DNA of 64,000 nt, from contig NZ_FOUG01000017.1 in the NCBI RefSeq assembly GCF_900114785.1, forward strand, positions 62,001-126,000, given 5' to 3'. The first letter of the stretch is position 1. Every line of letters begins with the position of its first letter. Shown here one piece after another: positions 1 through 8,307 of this stretch. The translations under genes and the position numbers were made by a program. Under the pieces are notes generated by a model, which worked only from the letters and a program-made list of their open reading frames with translations, was not told the DNA's origin and did no database searches. Source of the DNA: Variovorax sp. OV329 (GTDB lineage Bacteria > Pseudomonadota > Gammaproteobacteria > Burkholderiales > Burkholderiaceae_C).

Positions 1-958
1 TCTCGGTCTCCAAGAGCGGCGCCATCTGGTTGGAGCGGATGTCCACCGCCATGCGCGCATCCGGCGCGATGGTGTTGACCGAGGTGCCGCCCGCCACCGT
101 ACCCACGGTGAAGGTGGTCTTGGGGTCGCTGGGCGTCTGGATGTCGGCGATCTTGGCAATGGCGCGGCCCATGCCGTGGATGGCACTGGGCACTTCGCCG
201 AAGGCGCCGAAGCTGTGGCCGCCGGGGCCCTTGAAGTTGAACTCGTAGCGATGGCTGCCCGTGCCCAGGATGAGCACGCCGCCATCGGCCACCGGCTCCA
301 GGCCCACCATGCCGTCGATGTCGCGGTGCTCGGCGAAGAGGTGCTTCATGCCGCGCAGGTTGCCCAGTTCCTCCTCGCCCACGTTGCCGACGAAGACCAG
401 GTCGCCCACGGTCTTCACCTGGTTGTCGTTGAGCACCTTCAGCCACGAAAGCAGCACCGAGAGGCCGCGCGTGTCGTCCGAAATGCCGGGCGCATACAGC
501 TTGCCGTCGCGCTCCTTCACCTTCACGTCGGTGCCGGCGGGGAACACCGTGTCCAGGTGCGCGGAGATGACCAGCTTGGGGCCGCTGCCGCTGCCCTTGC
601 GCACGCCCACCACGTTGCCTTCGGTGTCGATCCTGGCGTCGGCGAGGCCGAGCGCCTTCATGCGGGCCAGGAAGGCTTCGGCGCGCTTCTGCTCCTTGAA
701 GGGCGGCGCCTCGATCTCGGTGAGCATCTTCAGGTCTTCGACGGAGCGCTCGTGGTCGGCCTTCACCGCTTCCAGCAGCTTCTGCACCTGCGGCGCGGCC
801 ATCAGCTGCGTGTAGGCCTGCTCGACCGCCGGCCGCACCTGCGAGGGCGTGGGCGCGACTGCGTTGAGGGTCTGGGCCGATGTCACCGCGCTGGCAAGCA
901 GCGCAACGGTGGCCAGGGAGACAGCCGCCAGCGGGCGGCCCATGGGCTTGCAAATCAT
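1..958 (-). CDS. M20-family metallopeptidase, exported (3' end outside window)
   Basis: Zinc-dependent exopeptidase of the M20/M28 clan, probably hydrolysing small peptides or acyl-amino acids in the periplasm. Visible: an N-terminal signal peptide (hydrophobic residues about 10-28, cleavage near TSAQ), the first metal pair in ISAHLDTVFP (His134, Asp136), the bridging Asp in GISDDTRG (about 161-162) and the catalytic Glu in VGEEELGN (about 195-197). The ATG is preceded by AGGAGGA at good spacing. The reading frame stays open to base 1, so roughly the last quarter of the protein is missing. Peptidase class is well supported; the true substrate is unknown. It lies downstream of rnhA on the same strand after a 111-base gap. 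Confidence 0.88.
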   Translation of the reverse strand, partial: MICKPMGRPLAAVSLATVALLASAVTSAQTLNAVAPTPSQVRPAVEQAYTQLMAAPQVQKLLEAVKADHERSVEDLKMLTEIEAPPFKEQKRAEAFLARMKALGLADARIDTEGNVVGVRKGSGSGPKLVISAHLDTVFPAGTDVKVKERDGKLYAPGISDDTRGLSVLLSWLKVLNDNQVKTVGDLVFVGNVGEEELGNLRGMKHLFAEHRDIDGMVGLEPVADGGVLILGTGSHRYEFNFKGPGGHSFGAFGEVPSAIHGMGRAIAKIADIQTPSDPKTTFTVGTVAGGTSVNTIAPDARMAVDIRSNQMAPLLETE

Positions 959-1069
959 CTTGTGTTCCTCCTTGATCGAACTTTGTGTTGGCACCTGACC
1001 ATGGCACAGGCAGGCCATGGCCGGAAGGCCTTTCTTCTTTTCAGGGCCGCAAACGGACCCGGGTGTTGT

Positions 1070-1519
1070 TCAGATGCGGCCCAGCGCCTTGTCCACGCCC
1101 TTGTTGGCGAGCATGTCGGCGCGCTCGTTGCCCGGGTTGCCCGAGTGGCCCTTGACCCAGCGCCACTCGATCTGGTGGCCACCCTTGCTGACCAGTTCGT
1201 CCAGGCGCTTCCACAGCTCGACGTTCTTCACCGGCTGCTTGGTGGAGGTGATCCAGCCCTTGGCCTTCCAGCCGCGGATCCATTCGGTGATGCCCTGGCG
1301 CACATACTGGCTGTCCAGGTACAGCACCACCTTGCACGGCCGCTTGAGCGCGGCCAGGCCCTCGATCACCGCGGTCAGCTCCATGCGGTTGTTGGTGGTG
1401 TTGAGTTCGCCGCCGAACAATTCCTTCTCGGCGGCGCCGGCCTTGAGCCATGCGCCCCATCCGCCCGGGCCCGGGTTTCCCTTGCAGGCGCCGTCGGTGT
1501 AGATCTGCACTTCCGTCAA
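1070..1519 (-). CDS. rnhA: Ribonuclease HI
   Basis: Degrades the RNA strand of RNA-DNA hybrids (R-loops, Okazaki primers). The protein opens with IYTDGACKGNPGPGGWG, the RNase HI signature carrying the first catalytic Asp (Asp9), then RMELTAVIEGL (catalytic Glu) and LYLDSQYV (Asp), giving 149 residues, the usual size. I chose a TTG start at 1519 rather than the ATG at 1570: family members begin at this point, and the TTG overlaps the stop codon of the upstream membrane-protein gene as TTGA, implying translational coupling. A longer start would add 17 residues unlike the family. It is the last gene of a four-gene overlapping operon. Confidence 0.93.
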   Translation of the reverse strand: MTEVQIYTDGACKGNPGPGGWGAWLKAGAAEKELFGGELNTTNNRMELTAVIEGLAALKRPCKVVLYLDSQYVRQGITEWIRGWKAKGWITSTKQPVKNVELWKRLDELVSKGGHQIEWRWVKGHSGNPGNERADMLANKGVDKALGRI

Positions 1520-2598
1520 TTGATTTTTCCGTGTGTGTCTAGCGGCGTCTGCTTGGCGCCTGTGGGCCATGGTCTCGCGCGAACGGCGCTACGCCGTTTC
1601 CAAATCACGCCGTCGACCAGATAGTGATGAAAGTTCAAGGTGAAGTGCGCAATGAGCACGGTTGGAAGGCCAAGCCAGAGCAACTGGCTACCCATCCAAT
1701 CGAGTATCTGGAACAGCGCAGCGCCTACCAGCAGGCAAACGCCGCCATACCTGACCGCGTTCCTCCGCAAATCGGTGAACTTGGCCCCGGCACTTGCATT
1801 GCCCTCGTCTTGCTGCACGCGCCGAATGTTCTGCACCCAGACAAAGAGAAGGTACTGAGCGTTGTGCCAGATGTTGAGCACCAGCCACCCCAGCGTGATG
1901 TCAGCGATCCACACGTAGGCTGCAAGGGAGACACAGACATGTGAGGCCACGAAAGTGTCGTGCCGCCAATCTAATGTCCCCGTCATGGCGGCGCGGAATC
2001 GTCGCTGCAACCACCACGCACCGCAGGCGATCGTCACAAGTCCCACCGCATCGACGAAGCCCGTGGAGACGACAGGAAGTCCAATCGGGTAGCCCAGGAA
2101 CTCCCGAGGCGCCTGCGCACAACGTGCGAGCACTCCCCACGCAGGCACCATGTAAATCAGCGCATCCGCCGACCCGTCCGTTGCGAAGGGCGTCCCGCTT
2201 GCACGCCTGTAAGACCTTGCGATGCCGAAGGACTGACGAGTCACGTGATAGCACTGCGCGATGAAATAGAGAGTGAACAGTCCGGCCACTTCGTAAGCCA
2301 AGGCGACGAGCACCACTCCGGCGAGCACGAGCGCAGGCAGGCCAAAGATGAGGAATCGATGCCGCCTGACATCGGCAGCGCTAGAGGTGATTCGCGTGAA
2401 TGTGGCCACCACATGCGGATTGGCAAAGAGCCATATGTCGACCAGAACCACCACCAGAAGCGCAGTCGAGGAAACTGACGCCAATGCTCCCAGGCTCAGG
2501 GCCAACACCAGCGTGCCGAAAATCAGAACGCCGTCGAAAGCCGGATGGTGGGGCAGGAGACCCGCGCTTTCATCCTTCGTCCGAGGGAAGCCCTTCAT
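1516..2598 (-). CDS. Polytopic membrane protein of unknown function with conserved-looking histidines
   Basis: I do not recognise this 360-residue protein. It has about eight hydrophobic segments (around 22-40, 45-60, 82-103, 105-117, 145-158, 178-197, 215-255, 284-322). Histidines lie at membrane edges: NPHVV (His62), CYHVTRQ (118), IWHNAQY (245) and the cluster HFTLNFHHYLVDGVIW (318, 324, 325). That layout could bind metal or haem, but this is inference only. Its ATG overlaps the previous stop (ATGA) and its stop overlaps the rnhA TTG start. Base composition is clearly lower in G+C than the flanking housekeeping genes, suggesting that it was acquired together with the upstream secreted-protein gene. 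Confidence 0.8.
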   Translation of the reverse strand: MKGFPRTKDESAGLLPHHPAFDGVLIFGTLVLALSLGALASVSSTALLVVVLVDIWLFANPHVVATFTRITSSAADVRRHRFLIFGLPALVLAGVVLVALAYEVAGLFTLYFIAQCYHVTRQSFGIARSYRRASGTPFATDGSADALIYMVPAWGVLARCAQAPREFLGYPIGLPVVSTGFVDAVGLVTIACGAWWLQRRFRAAMTGTLDWRHDTFVASHVCVSLAAYVWIADITLGWLVLNIWHNAQYLLFVWVQNIRRVQQDEGNASAGAKFTDLRRNAVRYGGVCLLVGAALFQILDWMGSQLLWLGLPTVLIAHFTLNFHHYLVDGVIWKRRSAVRARPWPTGAKQTPLDTHGKIN

Positions 2599-3590
2599 GT
2601 CACGACAGGCGAAGGAATCGGAGGCCGTGGCGACCCGAGAGGCGCCGGCTTCGGCGGAGTGACGAACGTGCTTCTGGGACGCAAGTATCGCTCGGTGGCG
2701 ACCTTGAGTTTCTCAAAGGCAAGTGCCCGCGCAGCGCTGAAGCGCGATTCGAGCGTCAACCGACTCTGCATGCCTGACAGGCCCACCGGCGGCAGCGACT
2801 GGTGGGGATCGTAGAGCTCCATCATCTCGCAGGGATTGCATAGGCCATCGGAGTCCAGTTGACCGGCGAGACCCACCTTGTACTCAACACCTCGGGGCTG
2901 CTGTGGATCGATGGGAAACGAAAACTTCAAACTGGCAAAGGCAGGCCGAGAACCGTCCTTTCCCTCTTCCAGGAAGACAAACCCGGCGTCGCGATAGGAG
3001 TCCACGACGATGGCCCTGAAATCGGCCGAGCCCAAGCCGACAACGGAGTTGCCATAGCGATTCACTTCTCCTTGCCACTGGTTCTTGTAGTTGAAACCGG
3101 CTTCCTGTTCCATGAATCGCCGCCCATCGACTCGGATCTTGGCATACGCGAGATCGATCGCCGGAAACAAGCGACTGCTCAGCTCGTATTGGTCCATCCA
3201 GGAAAGCACACTGAGAGAAGCGAAATCCTGCAAGGTTGTGTATCGCAAAAAACAGCTTGCGCACTTCTTGCCTTTGTCGAGATTTTCATCGACCCGCAAG
3301 ATCAGCGGGACCTTCCTGATGCCCGTGCTCATCGGGATTGCATAGGAAAACTCGTATTGAGCCTGCTCGTCGTTCGCGCGCCGGATACCGGTCAGCGAAA
3401 ACTGCGACGCCTCAAACGCCCCAACGACCAGCGCCCTGAAATTCTGGACGGGGATATTTTGATAGGCTGCTACCGGCAGCGAGGTCGCGTTAGGAGCCGG
3501 GTGCAAGCGGATTTGACCGAACGCGTTCCCGGTCAGCACCAAGCCCGACACAAGGAACAGTGCGATGACTTTCAGTAGTTTCAACAGCAT
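2595..3590 (-). CDS. Secreted protein of unknown function with an internal duplication, each half with a CxxC
   Basis: Unrecognised 331-residue protein with a signal peptide (residues 1-26, hydrophobic core LLKVIALFLVSGLVL, likely cleavage after NAFGQ). The mature part looks like two copies of one domain about 140 residues apart: FRALVVGAFEASQF (51-64) matches FRAIVVDSYRDAGF (191-204); CASC (110-113) matches CNPC (251-254); and SRLFPAIDLAYAKIRV (139-154) matches SRFSAARALAFEKLKV (282-297). The C-terminus is proline-rich. The start overlaps the methyltransferase stop by 10 bases and the stop overlaps the next ATG. Sampled 60-base stretches here are 47-48% G+C against 72% inside the methyltransferase gene. 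Probably periplasmic and working with the adjacent membrane protein (inference). Confidence 0.8.
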   Translation of the reverse strand: MLLKLLKVIALFLVSGLVLTGNAFGQIRLHPAPNATSLPVAAYQNIPVQNFRALVVGAFEASQFSLTGIRRANDEQAQYEFSYAIPMSTGIRKVPLILRVDENLDKGKKCASCFLRYTTLQDFASLSVLSWMDQYELSSRLFPAIDLAYAKIRVDGRRFMEQEAGFNYKNQWQGEVNRYGNSVVGLGSADFRAIVVDSYRDAGFVFLEEGKDGSRPAFASLKFSFPIDPQQPRGVEYKVGLAGQLDSDGLCNPCEMMELYDPHQSLPPVGLSGMQSRLTLESRFSAARALAFEKLKVATERYLRPRSTFVTPPKPAPLGSPRPPIPSPVVT

Positions 3591-4375
3591 TCCTCCCTTT
3601 CCAATTTCTTCTGTGCGCCTTGCCGTTGCTGGCTTCGGTTGGCCACCGCCACCGGCGCGGCGGCAATAGCCGGCTTGCGCTTCCAATCGGCCTGCAGCAG
3701 GGTCATGCCGCGCACCCGCTTCACAGCCACGATGAAATACACCGCGCCGAAGATGGGCCACCAGCGCTCGCCGGCCTTGTCGAGCCAGCGGAAGCGCTCC
3801 AGCCACGACTGGCTGCGCACCGCGGGCCGGTACAGGCCGAAGGTGCCCGATTCCACCTCGAAGTCGAGCAGCCGCAGCCAGTCCCGCATGCGCCAGTAGC
3901 CGATGAATTCGCCCGCATCGGGCAGGAACAGCTCGCCGAAGCCCAGCCGCTGGTAAAGGCGGGCGCGCCGCTGGCGCATGCCCCACAGGCTGGTCGGGTT
4001 CAATCCGCAGATCACCACGCGGCCGTCGGGCACCAGCACCCGCTCCACTTCGCGCAGCGTCGCGTGCGGGTCGGGGCTCAACTCCAGCGCGTGCGGCAGC
4101 ACCACCAGGTCCAGGCTGTTGGCCGGAAAAGGCAGCGCCGTGAAGTCGGTGAGCAGCGCCGAGGGCCGCAGCACCGAAGGCCGCTCGGTGGCCAGCCAAC
4201 GCCGCGGCATGCGGTTGCTGCGCAGGGCGTCCACCTCGGCCAGGCCCAGCTGCAGCGCGTGGTAGCCGAACACGTCCGCCACCACCTGGTCGAATTGGGC
4301 TTGCTCCCATCCGAGCAGATAGCGTCCCGGTGGGGTCTCGAACCAATCCTGCAAACCTATAATTTGACCGCTCAT
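3581..4375 (-). CDS. Class I SAM-dependent methyltransferase
   Basis: 264-residue protein of the methyltransferase-11 type. LDLVVLPHALELSPDPHATLREVERVLVPDGRVVICGLNP is the typical post-motif I/II/III region, and the C-terminal half (SLWGMRQR..., RFRWLDKAGERWWPIFGAVYFI) matches the class usually found divergent from gloB and upstream of rnhA in Burkholderiales. The substrate is unknown. The start MSGQIIGLQDWF at 4375 has GAGGG at suitable distance; an in-frame upstream codon at 4408 would lie inside gloB. Its ATG and that of gloB share the four bases CATG on opposite strands. Here two extra genes separate it from rnhA. Confidence 0.85.
   Translation of the reverse strand: MSGQIIGLQDWFETPPGRYLLGWEQAQFDQVVADVFGYHALQLGLAEVDALRSNRMPRRWLATERPSVLRPSALLTDFTALPFPANSLDLVVLPHALELSPDPHATLREVERVLVPDGRVVICGLNPTSLWGMRQRRARLYQRLGFGELFLPDAGEFIGYWRMRDWLRLLDFEVESGTFGLYRPAVRSQSWLERFRWLDKAGERWWPIFGAVYFIVAVKRVRGMTLLQADWKRKPAIAAAPVAVANRSQQRQGAQKKLEREECC
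4358..4363 (+). promoter_or_regulatory. -10 element for gloB
   Basis: Perfect TATAAT ending 10 bases before the gloB ATG. With the usual distance to the start point, transcription would begin around 4370-4372, so the message would be almost leaderless. The -35 region at about 4335-4340 is poor. Confidence 0.5.
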
Positions 4376-5159
4376 GACCCTCGTTCCGCTGCCCGCTTTT
4401 GCCGACAACTACATCTGGATGCTGCACGATGGGGTCGGCGCGATCGTGGTGGACCCCGGCGACGCCAGGCCGGTGACCGAAGCACTGGCCCGCGACAATC
4501 TGAAGCTGGCCGCGATTCTAGTCACCCACCACCACGCCGATCATGTCGGCGGCGTCGACGAACTTCGCAACGCCACCGGCGCCCCTGTCTTCGGCCCGGC
4601 GGGCGAGACCATTCCGGAACCTTACCAGCCGCTGGCCGAGGGTGACAGCACGCAAGTGCTGGGCCTGACCTTCCAGGTGCTGGACGTGCCCGGTCACACG
4701 GCCGGCCACATCGCCTATTTCCTGCCGGCCCATGCAGCATGGGACGGCACTCCCTTGCTCTTTTGCGGCGACACGCTGTTCTCCGGTGGCTGCGGGCGTC
4801 TCTTCGAAGGCACGCCGCGCCAGATGCTGGCTTCGCTCGACGCGCTGGCCGCGCTGCCGGCCGACACGCGCGTATGCTGCGCCCATGAGTACACACTTGG
4901 AAACCTGCGCTTCGCCAAGGCGGTGGAACCCGGCAACGCCGAGTTGACTCAGTACCTGGCGCAGTGCCAGTCACTGCGCGACCGGGGCACGCCGACCCTG
5001 CCATCGCGCATGGACACCGAGCGTTCCATCAATCCCTTCTTGCGCAGCCGCGAGGCATCCGTGCGCCAGGCGATCCAGGCCCATGCGGGACTGGACCCCC
5101 AGGCCGCCGACGCCGAAGTCTTCGCCGCGCTGCGCCAATGGAAAAACGAATTTCGATGA
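4374..5159 (+). CDS. gloB: Hydroxyacylglutathione hydrolase (glyoxalase II)
   Basis: Cleaves S-lactoylglutathione to lactate and glutathione, the second step of methylglyoxal detoxification in the cytoplasm. Metallo-beta-lactamase fold: THHHADHVGG (His52, His54, Asp56, His57) binds the two metals, with His108 in PGHTAGH, Asp133 in CGDTLFSGGCGR and His171 in AHEYTLGN. The C-terminal glyoxalase II helix region ends in RQWKNEFR. The 261-residue length is standard. There is no clear ribosome-binding site, consistent with a TATAAT only 11 bases upstream. The stop overlaps the mltD ATG. Confidence 0.96.
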   Translation: MTLVPLPAFADNYIWMLHDGVGAIVVDPGDARPVTEALARDNLKLAAILVTHHHADHVGGVDELRNATGAPVFGPAGETIPEPYQPLAEGDSTQVLGLTFQVLDVPGHTAGHIAYFLPAHAAWDGTPLLFCGDTLFSGGCGRLFEGTPRQMLASLDALAALPADTRVCCAHEYTLGNLRFAKAVEPGNAELTQYLAQCQSLRDRGTPTLPSRMDTERSINPFLRSREASVRQAIQAHAGLDPQAADAEVFAALRQWKNEFR

Positions 5160-6700
5160 AGTTTCTGATCGCTGCCGGCCTGGCCTTCTCGCTCCTCCTG
5201 GCGGGTTGCGCCACCCCCGGCTCCGCCCCGCCCGCCGGCACCACCGAGGCGGCCGCCGGCCCCGCCCTCGTTCCTTCCGGCCCGCTCCAGCCCATCCTTC
5301 CCGCCGCCAGCCAGCCCGGCTCGCGCAGCGTGGCCCTGATGGCGCCCCCGGCCGACATGTGGGACCGCATCCGCCGCGGCTTCGCCATGCCCAACCTGGA
5401 CAGCGACCTGGTGCGCACCCAGGAGCAGTGGTATGCCACGCGCCCCGACTACATCCAGCGCATGACCGAGCGCTCCAGCAAGTACATCTTCCACATCGTC
5501 GAGGAGCTGGAGCGGCGCAACATGCCCACCGAGCTGGCGCTGCTGCCCTACATCGAGAGCGCCTTCAACCCGCAGGCCGTCTCCAGCGCGCGCGCGGCCG
5601 GCATGTGGCAGTTCATGCCCGCCACCGGCACGGACTACGACCTCAAGCAGAACCTGTTCCGCGACGATCGCCGCGACGTCATCGCCTCCACCCGCGCCGC
5701 GCTCGACTACCTGCAGCGCCTGTACGGCATGTTCGGCGACTGGCAGCTGGCCCTGGCCGCCTACAACTGGGGCGAGGGCAACGTGGGCCGCGCCATCCAG
5801 CGCAACCAGCGCGCCGGCCTTCCCACCGGCTACACCGACCTGAACATGCCGGCCGAAACGCGCAACTACGTGCCCAAGCTGCAGGCGGTGAAGAACATCG
5901 TGGCCAACCCGGACCGCTACGGCGCCGACCTGCCCTACATCGCCAACCACCCCTACTTCCAGACGGTGGCCCTCAAGCGCGACATCGACGTCACGCTCGC
6001 GGCCAAGATGGCGGACGTGCGCATCGAGGACTTCCGCGCGCTCAACCCGGCGGCGCACAAGCCCATCCTGCTGGCCAGCACCACCACCGACCTCCTGCTG
6101 CCCTGGGACAACGCGGCGGTGTTCGAGCGCAACTTCACCGCCTACACGGAAGGCCAGTACGCCAGCTGGACCACCTGGACCGTGCCCGGCACCATCACCG
6201 TGGCCGATGCCGCGCAGCGCACGGGCATGAGCGAAGCCGATCTGCGCAGCATCAACAACATCCCGCCGCGCATGCTCATCAAGAGCGGCTCCACGCTGAT
6301 CGTGCCGCGCTCGGCGCGCGAGCAGGAAGACGTGGCCGCGGTGGTGGCCGAGAACGGCACGCTGAGCTTCCAGCCCGAGATCGTCACCCGCCGCACCACC
6401 GTGACGGCCGGCCGCTCCGACAGCGTGTCCAGCATCGCGCGCCGATACAAGCTCAGCCCCGCCAGCGTGGCCGACTGGAACTCTGTGGCCGCCAACCACG
6501 TGTTCAAGCGTGGCATCGCGGTGGTGGTGTACCTGCCGGTGCGGGCCAATGCCGGGGCCAAGGTCGGCAGCGGCAGCGGTGGCAGCAGCAAGGCAAAGGC
6601 CACCAGCCAGCGTGCGCCGGCCGTCAAGAGCGCGGCAAGCGCCAAGCCGGCCATCTCCAAGACGGCGCGGGGCGGCACGCCCTCGAAGAAGAAGCGCTGA
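5156..6700 (+). CDS. mltD: Membrane-bound lytic murein transglycosylase D (lipoprotein)
   Basis: Cleaves peptidoglycan glycan strands with 1,6-anhydro product formation at the outer membrane. The 514-residue protein has a lipoprotein signal (LLLAGC, lipidated Cys18), an SLT domain with catalytic Glu134 in PYIESAFNPQAVSSARAAG and MWQFMPATG, the LAAYNWGEGNV segment, and two LysM-like regions (about 345-385 and 410-455). The tail is Ala/Lys/Ser-rich and basic. I chose the ATG at 5156, which overlaps the gloB stop as ATGA and puts the lipobox at the right depth; an ATG at 5138 would add six residues and cannot be excluded. Confidence 0.92.
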   Translation: MKFLIAAGLAFSLLLAGCATPGSAPPAGTTEAAAGPALVPSGPLQPILPAASQPGSRSVALMAPPADMWDRIRRGFAMPNLDSDLVRTQEQWYATRPDYIQRMTERSSKYIFHIVEELERRNMPTELALLPYIESAFNPQAVSSARAAGMWQFMPATGTDYDLKQNLFRDDRRDVIASTRAALDYLQRLYGMFGDWQLALAAYNWGEGNVGRAIQRNQRAGLPTGYTDLNMPAETRNYVPKLQAVKNIVANPDRYGADLPYIANHPYFQTVALKRDIDVTLAAKMADVRIEDFRALNPAAHKPILLASTTTDLLLPWDNAAVFERNFTAYTEGQYASWTTWTVPGTITVADAAQRTGMSEADLRSINNIPPRMLIKSGSTLIVPRSAREQEDVAAVVAENGTLSFQPEIVTRRTTVTAGRSDSVSSIARRYKLSPASVADWNSVAANHVFKRGIAVVVYLPVRANAGAKVGSGSGGSSKAKATSQRAPAVKSAASAKPAISKTARGGTPSKKKR

Positions 6701-6719
6701 GGACGGGAAAGCAGCGGCC

Positions 6720-7070
6720 ATGGACAAGCATCGAATCTTCGCGATGCCCTTTGCCAAGGTCTATCCGCTGTACATCCAGAAGGCGCAGCGCAAGGGCCGC
6801 ACGAAGGAAGAAGTCGACCAGGTCATCCGCTGGCTGACGGGCTATGACGAGGCCGGACTGGCACGGCAGGTCGAACTGCAGAGCGACTTCGAAAGCTTCT
6901 TCGCACAGGCCCCGGCCCTGCATCCGAATGCGACTCAGATCAAGGGCGTCGTCTGCGGCATTCGTGTCGAGGAGATCGAAGACCCGCTGATGCGCCGGAT
7001 CCGCTGGCTGGACAAGCTCGTCGACGAGCTCGCCAAGGGCAAGCCGATGGACAAGATCCTGCGCAGCTAG
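6720..7070 (+). CDS. DUF2200 family protein
   Basis: 116-residue protein that I recognise as DUF2200 from FAMPFAKVYPLYIQKAQRKG, KEEVDQVIRWLTGYDE, FESFFAQAPALHPN and VCGIRVEEIEDPLMRRIRW. No biochemical role is established for the family; it is a small soluble basic/acidic mixed protein without signal or membrane segment. It follows mltD by 19 bases, so it may ride on the gloB-mltD transcript, and faces the LtrA-like gene convergently. Confidence 0.9.
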   Translation: MDKHRIFAMPFAKVYPLYIQKAQRKGRTKEEVDQVIRWLTGYDEAGLARQVELQSDFESFFAQAPALHPNATQIKGVVCGIRVEEIEDPLMRRIRWLDKLVDELAKGKPMDKILRS

Positions 7071-7094
7071 CCAGGACCTTTTCTACCGCGGACT

Positions 7095-8270
7095 TCAGTG
7101 CGCCGAATGGCGCAGATGCCGCCGCCGCCACACCGACTCCAGCACGGCCACGGCCACCATGACCGCGGTGGTCGCCGTGCCCAGCGCGAAGATGCTCAAG
7201 TGCGGTGCCGCGAACACCAGCAACGCCAGCACCACGAGCCCGCCCACGTGCGACTGCGGCAGGAAGCCGAACACCACCCGCTTGAAGAGCGCGTTGCCGA
7301 AGAGGTAGAGGGCCGGACCGCCCAGCAGCGCACCGACCTGCGCCCACTGGGCATGGTGGCCGCCTTCGGCGATCACCAGTTCGTCCGCCACTGCCGAGAC
7401 GATGATGCCGGCCAGCAGGATCACGTGCGTGTAGTGGAAGCGCGCGCCGATGCGCCCCGGGTCGTGGGAGTGCTCGATGACGTGCGCGGCCTCCTTGCTG
7501 CTGGTGTCGAAGTACATCCACCACATGGCGATGCTGCCGACGAAGCCCACCAGGAAGGCCGCGAGTTCCGCAAGATGCCAGGCATGGTGATGGCCGAAGG
7601 CCACCCCGCTGGCCAGCACCGACTCGCCCAGCGCCACGATCACGAAGAGCTGGCAGCGTTCGGCCAGGTGGCCGCCGTCGATGGTCCACTCGGCCGTGCT
7701 GGAACGGCCGAGGCCTGGAAACGGCAGCCCGAACATGGGCGACACGTACTCCGCCAGCACCGCGATGAACCACAGCGCCAGGCGCCATTCGCCGTGGGCG
7801 AAGGCACCGCCGATCCAGAACACCGCAGCCACGCAGTTCCAGGCCAGCAGGCGCCTGAAGTTCGGCATCAGCGGGCTGCCCCGGCCCACCGCCAGCAGCA
7901 TGCCGGCGGTGCGCCCGACCTGGATGACGGCGAAGCACAGCGCGAACACCAGGCCGCGCTCGCCGAAGGCCTCGGGCAGCGCCGAGGCCATCACCAGCGC
8001 CAGCAGCATGATCGAGAACAACGCGCCGCGCATGGGCAGCGCGCCTGGGTCGAACCAGTTGGTGGTCCAGGCGGTGTATTGCCAGCCCAGCCACACGGCA
8101 AACCACATCACCAGGGTCTGCAGCGCACCCAGCAGCGTGAGGTGGTCGAGCAGGTAGTGCGAGAGCTGGGTGACCGCGAAGACGTAGACCAGGTCGAAGA
8201 ACAACTCTTCGTTCGAGACCCGTGCCGCGGAATCGCGCGAGCGAAGGAATGCGTGGCGTGCAGTGGCCAT
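7095..8270 (-). CDS. Low temperature requirement A (LtrA)-like membrane protein
   Basis: 391 residues, about ten to twelve membrane segments. The N-terminus VSNEELFFDLVYVFAVTQLSH and the later HLAERCQLFVIVALGESVL and WWMYFD motifs are characteristic of the LtrA family (named for a Listeria gene needed at low temperature; molecular function unknown). The start is preceded by GGAGGAGG at ideal distance. Monocistronic between convergent DUF2200 and the ABC transporter operon ending upstream. Confidence 0.88.
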   Translation of the reverse strand: MATARHAFLRSRDSAARVSNEELFFDLVYVFAVTQLSHYLLDHLTLLGALQTLVMWFAVWLGWQYTAWTTNWFDPGALPMRGALFSIMLLALVMASALPEAFGERGLVFALCFAVIQVGRTAGMLLAVGRGSPLMPNFRRLLAWNCVAAVFWIGGAFAHGEWRLALWFIAVLAEYVSPMFGLPFPGLGRSSTAEWTIDGGHLAERCQLFVIVALGESVLASGVAFGHHHAWHLAELAAFLVGFVGSIAMWWMYFDTSSKEAAHVIEHSHDPGRIGARFHYTHVILLAGIIVSAVADELVIAEGGHHAQWAQVGALLGGPALYLFGNALFKRVVFGFLPQSHVGGLVVLALLVFAAPHLSIFALGTATTAVMVAVAVLESVWRRRHLRHSAH

Positions 8271-8307
8271 GGTGCGCCCTCCTCCGGCGCGGAATTTTCT
8301 TTGTTCT

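Noticed and set aside
2595..4427. 610-codon frame fusing the secreted protein to upstream sequence
   Set aside because: The upstream part is an Arg/Ala/Gly-rich shadow of the methyltransferase frame; the real start with signal peptide is at 3590.
4949..6757. 602-codon minus-strand frame opposite mltD
   Set aside because: Composition is His/Gly/Ala/Val-rich without motifs, typical of antisense high-GC frames; mltD on the plus strand has full family features.
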